A stretch of DNA of 52,521 bases from JBBPYR01 sp038199755 (GCA_038199755.1 JBBPYR010000031.1:1-52521), one strand, 5' to 3'; shown: positions 1-8,969, numbered from the stretch's first letter. Notes: generated from the letters alone by a model not told the origin. Numbers and translations: made by a program.

Positions 1-49
1 AGGGCTAGCCCTACAGCCCGAACAACACCTTATAATATAATATAATTGC

Positions 50-64
50 AATAACGTTGTTATT
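50..64. promoter_or_regulatory. Inverted repeat AATAAC-GTT-GTTATT upstream of the PrsW-like gene
   Basis: A perfect 6-bp inverted repeat with a 3-bp centre sits 20 bp before the GTG start. It directly follows an AT tract with three overlapping TATAAT-like hexamers at 31-46. It could be an operator close to the transcription start. No regulator is assigned. Confidence 0.35.
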
Positions 65-84
65 AGAAAAAAGGTTTATATATT

Positions 85-1806
85 GTGTCTGAGCAATTCC
101 ATGAAAACAGGTCAGATGGTGAGCCGACGCAACCATTGAGGGCGATACCCGCCCCTCTTTCTGCGGCCAGTTCTGCTCAACCACCGCCTGAAGAGCAACC
201 TGATCCTATAGATGACCACTATGAAGAGCCGATCTATCGTGAGCACGTGTCAGAGCCGCTAGGCTGGCATGCCCCGCCTTTTCAGCCTGTCCCCGTGTAT
301 GCTCCCAATCAGCCGCAAGCTGGAACATACGGCCAACAACCCGCAGCACCTATGCCAGCGCAAGCTCCCTGGCAAGGATATCAACCGCCTTTTCAGGGTG
401 CAGCACCACCGAGACAGGGGACGCAGCCCCCACACCAGCAACAGCAGCCAGCCAATGGAAATTACGGTTATGCACCCTACTATCCAGCACCATACGGCTA
501 TGGTTATCCCCAGTATCCGGGCTATTATCCCTATGGCTATCCATACCCTTATGCATGGCCACCAGCAAAGCCCAAACGCGATGGCTACCTGTTAGGCATC
601 GCTATTACGTCGTTAATCGGCTCTGGTTTAGTATTGCTGGGCGGACTGGCCTGCCTCTTAATTCTGCTCGTGTTCGCCTTTATTCCCAACTCCAACTCCC
701 TCAATCTCAGTGGAAGCGAGCGTTTAAGTGGTGAAGTACTATTCACCGCCCTGGCGATAGCAGGCATCATTGGTGGCAGCTATAGTGTGTATCACAGTAT
801 CCGCTCGCTCATGAGAAAACCGTCGGCGGACTTCAAATTGCCCTGGTTCTGGCTTTTCCTGGTCTTATACTTGGTGTTGATCGCTATAGGAGCGGTCTTG
901 CTAGTCAATGGGCAATCGGTCGCGAATATTCCCCTCACCATCGTGCTAATCGCGTTGGCGGGCATACTCCCTGCGCTGACCATTCTCGCGTTAGGGGTGC
1001 GCCGTCTGCATTTCCCGCGGAGCAACCCGCACTGGCCCACGACCTGGCGCCGCTTCACCGTGGCCATTGTTAGTGGAGCGACTCTGGCGATCATCCTGGC
1101 ATCTCTCTTTGAATTGATCTTGACCGCCGTTGCCACTACCAGCCTGGGCGTCAGCGGCTTCTCGCTCGACAATCCCAATCAGCCTATCCCCAGCGACCCA
1201 CGCGCAATTGCGCTTTTATTCATTATTCTCTCTGTGATCGCGCCACTAGTGGAAGAGGCGGTCAAGCCGTTAGCAGTGGTCATCATGATTGGACGCGTGC
1301 GCAGTGCGCTGGAGGCGTTTGTGCTTGGTCTCGTCAGCGGCATCGGCTTTGACCTGATCGAGACCTCCGGCTATATCAGCCAGGGCTATCGCGATTGGCT
1401 CGACGTTGCCATTCAGCGTAGCTCGGCAGGCTTATTGCACGGCTTGGGGGCAGCGATGGTCGCGCTCGGCTGGTACTTCGTGACGCACCCCAAGGAGAGC
1501 AAGCATCGCTTCCTGCTAGCCTTTGGCTGCTGGGGTTACGCCATCCTCCAACATGCCTTCTGGAACGGCTCCTTCGTGCTGCAACTGCTGCCCGCGCCAG
1601 TCGGCCCCTACCTTGACACTGGCACCATCACCATCGGCACACTCGTGCTACCCTCATTCATCCTGGTCTACATCGTAGAAACCGTAATCATGATAGCCTT
1701 CTTCCTCTTCATCACAAGCAAACTACGCAAACGACAACCCCCACAAGAGACGGAGGCACCAAAACAGGAAGAAGCCAAACCACAGATGGCGGTGCAACGG
1801 GGATAA
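85..1806 (+). CDS. PrsW-type intramembrane glutamic protease with Pro/Gln/Tyr-rich N-tail
   Basis: This is a polytopic membrane protein of 573 residues. The first 160 or so residues are disordered and rich in Pro, Gln, Gly and Tyr, with a run of short PYGYGYP-like units. The rest holds about eight to nine hydrophobic helices. Motifs typical of the PrsW/CAAX-like protease clan are visible: a Glu-Glu pair in EEAVKP near residue 390, FDLIET, the helix with LLHGLGAA, and LQHAFWN near residue 480. By family these Glu and His residues form the active site inside the membrane. PrsW cleaves anti-sigma factors in Bacillus, but the substrate here is unknown. I chose the GTG start at 85 because AAAAAAGG lies just upstream and the next in-frame Met is deep in the tail. 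No anti-sigma factor gene is adjacent. Confidence 0.85.
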   Translation: MSEQFHENRSDGEPTQPLRAIPAPLSAASSAQPPPEEQPDPIDDHYEEPIYREHVSEPLGWHAPPFQPVPVYAPNQPQAGTYGQQPAAPMPAQAPWQGYQPPFQGAAPPRQGTQPPHQQQQPANGNYGYAPYYPAPYGYGYPQYPGYYPYGYPYPYAWPPAKPKRDGYLLGIAITSLIGSGLVLLGGLACLLILLVFAFIPNSNSLNLSGSERLSGEVLFTALAIAGIIGGSYSVYHSIRSLMRKPSADFKLPWFWLFLVLYLVLIAIGAVLLVNGQSVANIPLTIVLIALAGILPALTILALGVRRLHFPRSNPHWPTTWRRFTVAIVSGATLAIILASLFELILTAVATTSLGVSGFSLDNPNQPIPSDPRAIALLFIILSVIAPLVEEAVKPLAVVIMIGRVRSALEAFVLGLVSGIGFDLIETSGYISQGYRDWLDVAIQRSSAGLLHGLGAAMVALGWYFVTHPKESKHRFLLAFGCWGYAILQHAFWNGSFVLQLLPAPVGPYLDTGTITIGTLVLPSFILVYIVETVIMIAFFLFITSKLRKRQPPQETEAPKQEEAKPQMAVQRG

Positions 1807-1828
1807 CAGTGAGAACGGGAGGAGTATA

Positions 1829-1927
1829 GTGAGCCTAACCGACAAAGAGATGCAAGCAATCTCGCAAACATTTTATGTAGCAGTCGCTCAGGTGATGCAC
1901 GCCGACGCGACTGCTATCCCAATCTAG
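1829..1927 (+). CDS. Possible 32-residue small protein
   Basis: A GTG codon follows a strong Shine-Dalgarno run (GGGAGGAG, 1817-1824) and opens a short frame that ends at TAG 1925-1927. The product begins MSLTDKEMQAISQTF and has no membrane segment. It sits 22 bp after the PrsW-like gene, so it could be the last gene of that transcript or a truncated remnant. I recognise no family. The call rests on the ribosome site alone. Confidence 0.25.
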   Translation: MSLTDKEMQAISQTFYVAVAQVMHADATAIPI

Positions 1928-2173
1928 CATAATGCTCGCTATACATCGTCCATATCATACAAACGATCACCAGCAAAGCGCGTTCGTATATGGTAGTGGC
2001 AATCCCTTGTGGTTGCCATGCAAGGCATCAGCCCCCACCATAACACGAAGCGGCTTGCACAGCGACGTTATAATGGTAGGGGCATCTCTTTACGGGTGCT
2101 CCTGATCTTGTGCTCTCCATGAAAGCTATTGCCACAACATCCCCAACATGATGCACGCCAAAAACGAATTGCC
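1928..2173. other. Intergenic stretch between convergent genes, nothing recognised
   Basis: Together with the small frame before it, this fills the gap between the PrsW-like gene and the convergent peptidase. I see no clear T-run terminator, promoter or RNA gene. Confidence 0.5.
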
Positions 2174-3547
2174 CTACGCGCCCAATTTCTCCAGAAATGT
2201 GGCGACGGTGCGAATGCCTTTGTAGAACTGGTCGAGCGAATACTTCTCATTGGGGGCGTGCAGGTTGTCGTCTGGCAAGCCAAAGCCCATCAGCACAACG
2301 GGTGCGTGCAAGATATCGTTGAACAGGGCGGCGATGGGAATGGAGCCACCCTCGCGGATGAACACGGGAGCGCGACCATAGATTTCACGCAGAGCCTCGG
2401 TTGCCGCCCTGATCGCCGGGCTATTCGCTGAGACGAGCACGCCTTCACCGCCATGCAGATTACGCAGCGTCACCTTTACATCCGGTGGTGCATACTCTTT
2501 GACAGCGCGTTCGAGCAGGGTGAACACCTCGCCAGATTTCAGGTCCGCAGGTAAGCGCAGACTAATCTTCGCCTTTGCCACCGCCGGAATCACCGTCTTG
2601 GCACCCTCGCCCACAAAGCCGCCCGCGATACCGTGTACCTCCAGCGTGGGACGCGCCCAAATGCGCTCCATCGGTGGATATTCTAGCTCGCCCGAAAGTT
2701 GCTGCACGCCCATCTCTTCTAGCAACGAGCTATTGATGTGTAGCGGGTCTTCATGCCAGAATTTCTTCTCGGCCTCCGTCGGCTTGCGCAACTTATCATA
2801 CAGCCCTGGAATATGAATGTGTCCATCAGCATCTTTCAAGCGGCTAATGATGATAGCCAGCGCGTGCAATGGATTGGGTGCCACGCCACCGTAGGAGCCT
2901 GAGTGCAGGTCACGTTGTGCGCCTTGCACCTCAAGCTCGGTATAGATAATGCCACGTAGACCTGAGATCAGTGCGGGCGTCTCCTTCGAGGGCATATGCG
3001 TGTCGCAGATGAACGCGGCATCACACTGCAACCTCTCTGGATACGTCTTCACATAATACTCGACCGACTCACCGCCAGCCTCTTCCTCGCCCTCGATCAG
3101 TACACGCACATTCACGGGCAGCGCACCGTTGACCGCCATCAGCGATTCCAGCGCATTCATGACCAGCATCGTCTGGCCCTTATCGTCACAGGCACCACGT
3201 GCATACAGGTTGCCATCGCGAATGGTTGGCTCGAACGGTGGTGACTCCCACAGATCAATCGGGTCTACGGGCTGCACATCATAGTGGCCATACATGAGTA
3301 ATGTTGGCTTGCCAGCAGCCTTGAGCCATTCGCCATAGACCAGCGGATGCCCCTGGGTAGTAATCACCTGCACCTGCTCAAACCCAATACGACGCAACTT
3401 ATTGGCGGCATACTCTGCGGCCTTGCGGATATCGTCCTTGTGCTCTGGTAGGGTACTGATACTGGGAATACGTAGCCAGCCATTAAGATCAGCGAGAAAC
3501 CCTTGCTCGTGTTCCCGAATATATGTCTCAACTTGCTCTTGCATCAT
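2174..3547 (-). CDS. M20 family metallopeptidase (dipeptidase-type)
   Basis: This 457-residue protein has the full M20/ArgE/DapE pattern. YGHYDVQP carries the first metal-binding His and its Asp, ARGACDDKGQ carries the bridging Asp, and GEEEAGG carries the catalytic Glu-Glu pair. CDTHMPS follows, and HAPNEKY near the C-terminus carries the last His ligand. The middle holds the usual dimerisation lid. Family members cleave dipeptides or N-acyl amino acids in the cytoplasm with two zinc ions, and length and motifs fit the dipeptidase subgroup. There is no signal peptide. The start at 3547 has AAAGGA seven bases upstream. The gene stands alone and converges with the PrsW-like gene. Exact substrate cannot be read from the sequence. 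Confidence 0.9.
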   Translation of the reverse strand: MMQEQVETYIREHEQGFLADLNGWLRIPSISTLPEHKDDIRKAAEYAANKLRRIGFEQVQVITTQGHPLVYGEWLKAAGKPTLLMYGHYDVQPVDPIDLWESPPFEPTIRDGNLYARGACDDKGQTMLVMNALESLMAVNGALPVNVRVLIEGEEEAGGESVEYYVKTYPERLQCDAAFICDTHMPSKETPALISGLRGIIYTELEVQGAQRDLHSGSYGGVAPNPLHALAIIISRLKDADGHIHIPGLYDKLRKPTEAEKKFWHEDPLHINSSLLEEMGVQQLSGELEYPPMERIWARPTLEVHGIAGGFVGEGAKTVIPAVAKAKISLRLPADLKSGEVFTLLERAVKEYAPPDVKVTLRNLHGGEGVLVSANSPAIRAATEALREIYGRAPVFIREGGSIPIAALFNDILHAPVVLMGFGLPDDNLHAPNEKYSLDQFYKGIRTVATFLEKLGA

Positions 3548-3652
3548 AACATGTCCTTTCCGCTAATGAAGATATGTGTTATGGTAGCAGGGGATACGCC
3601 AATTGTCTAGAGGGATGTGGACATTCTCCTTTGCGCAGTGTGATAGAGGTGA

Positions 3653-3681
3653 TTGACAAAACGCACGCTTGCATCTATGAT
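3653..3681 (+). promoter_or_regulatory. Consensus-like sigma-70 promoter for the HTH gene
   Basis: TTGACA (3653-3658) and TATGAT (3676-3681) are separated by 17 bp. Transcription would start near 3688, leaving a leader of about 40 nt before the ATG at 3729. Confidence 0.75.
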
Positions 3682-3728
3682 TGAAAGAGAAAACGACTGT
3701 GAACACAACGGACGGAAGGAGGGGCACC

Positions 3729-4001
3729 ATGATCGAGCTAAATGGCGAAAACTACCTGGATGGGCACGAGGCATGTAATATGCTCGGCGTCAAGCTATCC
3801 ACACTCTATGCCTATGTGAGCCGTGGCATTGTCAGGAGCTACAAACAAGGCATCAAGAGGCAACGCCTCTATAAGCAAGCCGAGCTTGAAGCGTTACTAG
3901 AGCTACGCCCCAGCGGTGATATTGTGACGACTTTGGATGCAGCCCAGAGTGAGAACAACCAGCAGCTGCCACACGCATCAGATTGGGTTCCCAACGTATA
4001 A
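3729..4001 (+). CDS. Stand-alone helix-turn-helix protein (MerR/excisionase-like fold)
   Basis: The product has 90 residues. Residues 8-50 (YLDGHEACNMLGVKLSTLYA, then YVSRGIV) form a MerR/excisionase-type helix-turn-helix. This form resembles the DNA-binding-like domain found at the N-terminus of some long citrate synthases, but no synthase domain follows. The tail of about 30 residues is polar and unlike anything I recognise. I chose ATG 3729 over an upstream in-frame codon because GGAAGGAGG lies seven bases before it. The upstream codon also overlaps the promoter -10 box. The gene is monocistronic, between its own strong promoter and a terminator. Role unknown; a small DNA-binding regulator is the simplest reading. 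Confidence 0.7.
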   Translation: MIELNGENYLDGHEACNMLGVKLSTLYAYVSRGIVRSYKQGIKRQRLYKQAELEALLELRPSGDIVTTLDAAQSENNQQLPHASDWVPNV

Positions 4002-4024
4002 ATTTTCAGATATTCAGCGAAGCC

Positions 4025-4056
4025 CCTTGCCATCGCCTGCGCTGATGATGGCAAGG
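4025..4056. terminator. Hairpin between convergent genes
   Basis: A 10-bp perfect inverted repeat (CCTTGCCATC / GATGGCAAGG) with a 12-nt loop, followed by GAGCTGTTTTC. It lies between the HTH gene and the convergent dehydrogenase relic and probably terminates at least the former. Confidence 0.6.
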
Positions 4057-4089
4057 AGCTGTTTTCATCGTTTTGCATCCCCCTTACCC

Positions 4090-4903
4090 TTAAGGCAACA
4101 CCGCCACCTTGATGCCTTCTCCACTGGCAGCTTTGTCCAAGGCTTCATTTGCAGAACGTAGTGGGAAGCGGTCAGTCACCATTTGTCCGACATCAATGCG
4201 GCCTGTCTCAATCAGCTGAAGAGCCGTTTGATAGTCGGCACGACGGGAATTTGCGGTGCCAGTGACCTCCAACTCTTTATAGTGAATGAGATTAGCCTCA
4301 ACCTCCGCCCAACCTTTGGCAGCCAGGCCCGCAAAGATGTTGATCCGCCCCCCCAGACGAGCCATAATCAGGGCATCATTCACGAGCCTGGGTACGCCAA
4401 TGCAGATGATGACCGAGTCCACCCCAAGCCCACCTGTCGCAGCAAGCCAGCGGCTCAGCCAATGCGAGATATTCTGAGGGCAAATCCCTTTGCGCAACGA
4501 AGAGATTACCAGCGGCGAGGGCAGCGGCAGGAATGCGCACATACTCACTCAATCCCCCCTTCACGTCATAACCCACTATTTTTTGATTGGGACAGATATT
4601 TTCCATGCCATTTTGACAGTAGAAACAACGCTGGCAAGCGATCACCGGAGCCATCGCCACTGGTGCTCCTACCTCATATCCCTTTACCTGCCGCCCTACC
4701 TGATAGACATGACCAGCCATTTCGTGGCCTAGAATGGCAGGTAGGGGAATGCCTTTCGTCTTTTCGCCACGGAAGATACGCACATCGGTTCCACATATCG
4801 TGTTCGCTCCCACCTTGACGAGAACCTCATCCACTCCGATAGCGGGCGTTTCAACCTCCATTACATCCATCTGACCGGGCCGCTGAAACACAGCTGCAAG
4901 CAT
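4090..4903 (-). pseudogene. Zinc-dependent medium-chain alcohol/polyol dehydrogenase, internal deletion and frameshift
   Basis: Two reading frames together cover most of an MDR-family dehydrogenase. The 5' part (4903 to about 4440) has NTICGTDVRIF with the catalytic-zinc Cys, LGHEMAGHV, and the structural-zinc cysteines of CQRCFYC, ending at LALAEPLAC. The 3' part resumes at TGGLGVDSVI, in another frame, and runs to a normal C-terminus. The two add up to about 260 residues against about 345 for the family. The missing block of roughly 80 residues is the start of the Rossmann fold, including its GxGxxG. One deletion at about 4436-4446 explains both the gap and the frame change. It cannot encode an active enzyme. 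It sits head-to-tail with the broken sugar kinase, as in a polyol-use operon. Confidence 0.85.
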
Positions 4904-4929
4904 CTAGCTCCTCCTGACATGGCCTTTTG

Positions 4930-5724
4930 TCATCCCTTACGTTCTGCAACGTGTTGGGCAACATCATACATCAAGTCCCGCATCTGGAGATACGTGGCAA
5001 CATACTTATCTACGTAAAACTGATATTCTTCGTGCCGTTGCTGATCTGGCTCAATACGATGGCTCGTATGCACCATGGCGCGTGCTGCTTCCTGTAGATT
5101 TGGGTATATTCCTGCGCCCACCGCCGCTAATATTGCCGAGCCCAATACAGCCGCTTCAGGCACCTTGGTGAAGGTAATAGGCAGGTTACTCACGTCTGCG
5201 TGTATCTGCATCCATAACGGACTTTTCAAAGGGCCTCCGCAAGCCACAATCTCTTGCGGCTGAAAACCATATTGGCGTAGGGTGCGAAAGATAACCTCTG
5301 TTCCATAGCAGATGCCCTCCACAATGGCGCGATAGATATGCGTTGTATCGTGCTTCAAGGTCAGGCCCCAGATCATACCGCGTGCTTCTGAATCGGTGTA
5401 GGGAGTACGGTTTCCTTGCCAGTGATCAATCACCATCAGGCCATCAGAACCGACAGGCAAGCTCTCAGCACGCTGATTGAGCAGATCATACAGGCTGATG
5501 CCCTGCATTCTCGCCTCTTCAAGTAGCCCGCCACAGAAATTATCGCGGAACCATTTGATGATCGAACCAGTGGAAACTTGACCACCCTCCACCAAGTACA
5601 GACCGGGAACGACAGCATCAGTGAAGGAACCAAAGAAGCCCGCACCATAGATAGCTTCCAGGGACTCGCAGAAAATAGCGTGCGAGGAGCCTGTGATGAG
5701 CGCGCTTTGCCACGCTCGATGTTC
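4930..5724 (-). pseudogene. FGGY-family carbohydrate kinase, C-terminal half only
   Basis: The frame encodes the second half of an FGGY sugar kinase. From about 5714 downward it reads ALITGSSHAIF, then VPGLYLVEGGQVSTGS, then GNRTPYTDSEARG and IVACGGPLKSPLWMQ, to a natural end. A TGA at 5725-5727 closes the frame upstream. The N-terminal substrate domain of about 270 residues is absent; 5730-5834 shows no FGGY homology that I can see. An internal ATG at 5595 could start a 221-residue product, but it would lack half of the active site. The end of the gene lies 26 bp upstream of the dehydrogenase relic. Both genes look like parts of one lost pentitol/pentulose pathway. Confidence 0.8.
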
Positions 5725-5940
5725 TCAATACAGTAATCACCGATAATGGCATCTCGGACGAGAGTCGTGAGGCGATTGAGCAGCAACATATACAAGTCAT
5801 CACCGTCTCCACAGAGGTTCCAGCGTCTCTTCATGAACTAGAGCTGACCAGACATGATATTGCTGTATAGCATGTATAGTATTGACACACTCATTGGTGA
5901 ATAGATGGGAAGCAATAAGAAAATCGTACCATCATATCAG

Positions 5941-6885
5941 TTACAACTCCACGAGCACACAGCCAAGCATGACCAGCACAAAGCCACCTACTTTCGCCAG
6001 CGTCAAACTTTCACCCAGCAAGAGGTAGGATAGCAGCAACGTCACCCCCGGAATAATAAAATCTCCATAGGCAGTGCGAATGGCCCCGATGCGCCGAATG
6101 AGCCAGAAGACCAGAAAAAAACTGATGCAACTACAAAAGATGACCAGATAGAGCAAGACCCCTAACGTCGTCAGCGTTGGCTGAAAGGTGCGCCCATGCT
6201 CAAAGATCAAGCTCATCAAGGCGACAAAGGCGGCGGTATAGAAGCTCTGCCACGCCGTAAAGACCATCACCGGAACATCTTCGTTATCCTGCTTTGCCAC
6301 GCGCATGCCCAGGCCATAGATTACCGACGAGCCAAGTACCGCGAGTTCCGCGATCATAGCTGGGCCGTTACTGGCAAAGGCTAGCCCCGCTGTGCCAGGC
6401 CAGAAGGGAACATGCCCCAGCAGCACGATCAGCACGCCAAAAGCACCAATCAACAGGCTGACAGGCAAACGCCAACCACGCACCTCGCCACCACGCTGCA
6501 AATTGAAGAGGGCTGTAAAAATCGGTGTCGGTGCCCACAGCAAGGTCAGAATACTCGCAGGCGCATAGGGAATTGCGGCAAAAAAAATACTGCTCGGAAT
6601 TCCCACCATCAGCAGCGAAACCACAAACACATGCCAATGCTGCCTGCGCGTAATCCACAGACGTTTCCGCTGTATGAAAACAATTGCCGCCAGCAGCAGA
6701 AAGGCTAGGCCGAAGCGTGTGCTGGAGAGAAGCAGCGGTGGCGCATGGGCAACGCCTATTTTAGCGGCCACCGGAAACGAACCCCAGATGAGGACCATGG
6801 AAACATACCCAAGTAATGTAGCGAAACGGCCCCGCTGCCGTATCGTTGTCGCGTGCATACCATCTCTCTTGCTTGTAGGGGGCAT
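5941..6885 (-). CDS. EamA/DMT-superfamily permease
   Basis: The 314-residue product has ten predicted transmembrane helices in two repeats of five, the drug/metabolite transporter layout. The first repeat begins at TLLGYVSMVLIWGSFPVAAK, a common EamA opening. The second ends with YLLLGESLTLAKVGGFVLVM, the typical last-helix signature. Such proteins export amino acids, metabolites or drugs across the plasma membrane, and specificity cannot be read here. Two starts are possible: ATG 6885, or ATG 6858, which removes nine residues. Neither has a strong ribosome site, so I kept the longer. The gene is transcribed away from lgt and separated from the decayed kinase by about 100 bp. Confidence 0.85.
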   Translation of the reverse strand: MPPTSKRDGMHATTIRQRGRFATLLGYVSMVLIWGSFPVAAKIGVAHAPPLLLSSTRFGLAFLLLAAIVFIQRKRLWITRRQHWHVFVVSLLMVGIPSSIFFAAIPYAPASILTLLWAPTPIFTALFNLQRGGEVRGWRLPVSLLIGAFGVLIVLLGHVPFWPGTAGLAFASNGPAMIAELAVLGSSVIYGLGMRVAKQDNEDVPVMVFTAWQSFYTAAFVALMSLIFEHGRTFQPTLTTLGVLLYLVIFCSCISFFLVFWLIRRIGAIRTAYGDFIIPGVTLLLSYLLLGESLTLAKVGGFVLVMLGCVLVEL

Positions 6886-7051
6886 TCATAACGCCCTGGA
6901 CATTTGTGACGCCCCTGTAGTATACACTCGGCGCGCCAGCAAAAACCAGATATCACCCCTTGCACGTATCCACGAGACGTACTATCATAGAGGATATGTT
7001 AACGAATAAAGCCGCCATTAGCAAAGTTATTGAGATGATTGGAAGCAATTT

Positions 7052-8122
7052 ATGAGCACATTTCCTGTACTAGCCTATCTACTGGATTGGGGCTGGCTAC
7101 GTATCGGTCCACCATATATCTACATCAACATAAACCCTGTCATTGCACAGCTTGGCCCATTGGCACTCCGCTGGTATGGTTTGATGTATGTGGTCGGCAT
7201 CCTTTTTGGCTTGCGCGTCATCGTAGGGTATTGTAACCGTAAGGGCATCACACAAGATTTAGTGTATCGCGTGCTCTGGTGGTGCGTCGCCGCTGGTTTG
7301 ATAGGTGGGCGTCTCTATTTCGTGGTGCAGCAACCGAATTTCTTTTCGTACTACCTGACAAATCCCATTCACATCATCGCCACATGGGAAGGCGGCATGG
7401 CCTTCTTCGGCGCGATCTTTATGGTGATTGTCGCGCTGATCTGGCGAGCACGGGTTGAACGCGTCAACCCGCTCGTATTGATTGACGCGGGCGTCATCTT
7501 GGCCGCAGCCGGTCAGATTTTTGGACGCGTTGGCAATCTCATCAATGGTGACATCATTGGCTATCGTAGCACACTCCCCTGGTCCACCGTCTATCAACAT
7601 CCCGCGAGTTGGGCGTGTCTCTCACCAGCTACCTGTCAGGTGCCCGTGCAGCCAGCCGCTGGCTATGAACTGCTCTCGAATATTGTGCTGCTCAGTGTGT
7701 TGCTCTACCTCTCGCATCGGGTGCGCCGCCCTGGTATCCTGATGCTCGTCTACCTGTACAGTTATGCTGTCTTGCAATTCCTGCTGTTTTTTGTGCGCGA
7801 TAACCTCATTGTCAACTTTCTCGGCCTAGACTGGGGCCTTAAACAAGCGCAATGGACCTCAATCGTGCTCTTCATCGCACTCATCCCCATTACCGCATTT
7901 GTGTTGCGCCTATCCTACTCACACCCCATACCCGATGGTGAGGAGGCCATCACCTATGGCATTGAGCAAAAGCCAAAAGCGGCAGATTCAGCAGAAGCCG
8001 ACGAGGAGAATGAGGAGGCGAGCAAAACAGCTGCTAACGGGCACGAGGATCACCCATTAGAAACGGTGACAACAGACACAGAAATTGTAGAAATCAAAGA
8101 CGATGTCCCACATCACCCCTGA
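7052..8122 (+). CDS. lgt: Prolipoprotein diacylglyceryl transferase
   Basis: Lgt moves diacylglyceryl from phosphatidylglycerol to the lipobox cysteine of lipoproteins in the plasma membrane. The seven-helix protein shows LRWYGLMYV near residue 40, GGRLYFVV near residue 85, and the family signature GRVGNLINGDIIG near residue 155. It then has an inserted loop and the usual late helices. At 356 residues it is longer than many relatives because of an acidic cytoplasmic tail of about 60 residues, rich in Glu, Ala and Asp. The ATG at 7052 follows GGAAGCAATTT. The last 10 bp overlap the convergent MerR gene, so the two transcripts are antisense at their ends. A lipoprotein substrate is encoded at 24021. 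Confidence 0.93.
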   Translation: MSTFPVLAYLLDWGWLRIGPPYIYININPVIAQLGPLALRWYGLMYVVGILFGLRVIVGYCNRKGITQDLVYRVLWWCVAAGLIGGRLYFVVQQPNFFSYYLTNPIHIIATWEGGMAFFGAIFMVIVALIWRARVERVNPLVLIDAGVILAAAGQIFGRVGNLINGDIIGYRSTLPWSTVYQHPASWACLSPATCQVPVQPAAGYELLSNIVLLSVLLYLSHRVRRPGILMLVYLYSYAVLQFLLFFVRDNLIVNFLGLDWGLKQAQWTSIVLFIALIPITAFVLRLSYSHPIPDGEEAITYGIEQKPKAADSAEADEENEEASKTAANGHEDHPLETVTTDTEIVEIKDDVPHHP

Positions 8123-8853
8123 TACAACAATTTGCGGTGCATCACTGAAATCAGCGTATCCATGACGGCCAGCATCTGTTCAAATCGCACGGTTTGCTCT
8201 TCCAGTGGCAGCTCGGCGGCACGCCACTGTGGCAGCAGGTGCTGTTCATAGGCGGCGATCTCGCTGCGTACGAGTTGCCGCAATTGAAAACGCACTAAAG
8301 CTGGTAGGGCGATTGGAAGCCCCAATTGCTCCATGTGCTGATACAGTTCTAGCAAGAGCAGATCATCGCCATTGAACAACTCTTCTGGAGTCGCTTCTGC
8401 CTGCTCGCTGTGTTCTGTGTCTTCGGCGATCGCTTCTAATTGACTGGGAAAAAGCAATCCCTGGTTCACCAGCTCGGCGATCTGTTCTGACGTTGTTCCT
8501 GTTTGTTGTGCCAATTCCTGCTTCGAGAGCCTTACCTGCTGACCACTGGCATTGAAGGTGCGCTGTAGCCGTTGCTTCAATGCTAGATTCATTTGTACGT
8601 CGCCCTGTTGAGTACGAATCTCTAGTAATTGCTTGATGATGGGTAGCGGCAAATTTTGTTGTTCTTTGAGATCACGTATAATGCCCAACACCGTAATATG
8701 CTCTTGACTGTAATAAGCAACGCGCCCGCGCATAAGCGGAGCGGGCAATAATCCTTGCGTATTATAAAAGCGGATCGTTCTGCTGGGAATACCAGAAGTA
8801 TAGGCAAGATCATCGATACGCAGCAATTGTGGCTGCACGGCACCCTCTATCAA
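8113..8853 (-). CDS. MerR-family transcriptional regulator
   Basis: Residues 10-80 form a MerR winged helix: LRIDDLAYTSGIPSRTIRFY, then a wing ending in VAYYSQEH, then the third and fourth helices. A second segment at about 110-140 (LSKQELAQQTGTTSEQIAEL) looks like a further HTH, followed by a helical ligand or dimer domain to residue 246. No metal-binding cysteine pair is present in the effector region, so a metal sensor is unlikely. Start is ATG 8853. Upstream lies the large hairpin at 8891-8959. The target genes are unknown; the neighbours give no hint beyond overlap with lgt on the opposite strand. Confidence 0.8.
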   Translation of the reverse strand: MIEGAVQPQLLRIDDLAYTSGIPSRTIRFYNTQGLLPAPLMRGRVAYYSQEHITVLGIIRDLKEQQNLPLPIIKQLLEIRTQQGDVQMNLALKQRLQRTFNASGQQVRLSKQELAQQTGTTSEQIAELVNQGLLFPSQLEAIAEDTEHSEQAEATPEELFNGDDLLLLELYQHMEQLGLPIALPALVRFQLRQLVRSEIAAYEQHLLPQWRAAELPLEEQTVRFEQMLAVMDTLISVMHRKLLYQG

Positions 8854-8890
8854 CGTAGTGCTCCCTTCCTTCTCTTGCTATTGTACGATA

Positions 8891-8959
8891 GTGTGAGCAG
8901 AAGCAAGAATGTGGGCGATGGAAAACATCCATCGCCCACATTCCTGCTTCTGCTCACAC
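8891..8959. terminator. 31-bp near-perfect hairpin between two minus-strand genes
   Basis: Arms 8891-8921 and 8929-8959 pair over 31 bp with one mismatch (a possible G-U) around the 7-nt loop AAAACAT. It starts 11 bp after the stop of the anchored-protein gene and lies 38 bp before the MerR start. No T-run follows on the minus strand, so a classical intrinsic terminator is not certain. RNA protection or an end-processing signal is possible. Confidence 0.7.
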
Positions 8960-8969
8960 CACCTCTCCA

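Noticed and set aside
4183..4818. Open frame of 211 codons on the plus strand
   Set aside because: It lies antisense to the dehydrogenase relic, has no ribosome site and reads like a shadow of the minus-strand coding sequence.
5730..5834. N-terminal remainder of the FGGY kinase
   Set aside because: No frame here shows FGGY N-terminal motifs such as the DxGTxS loop; the origin of this piece is unclear.
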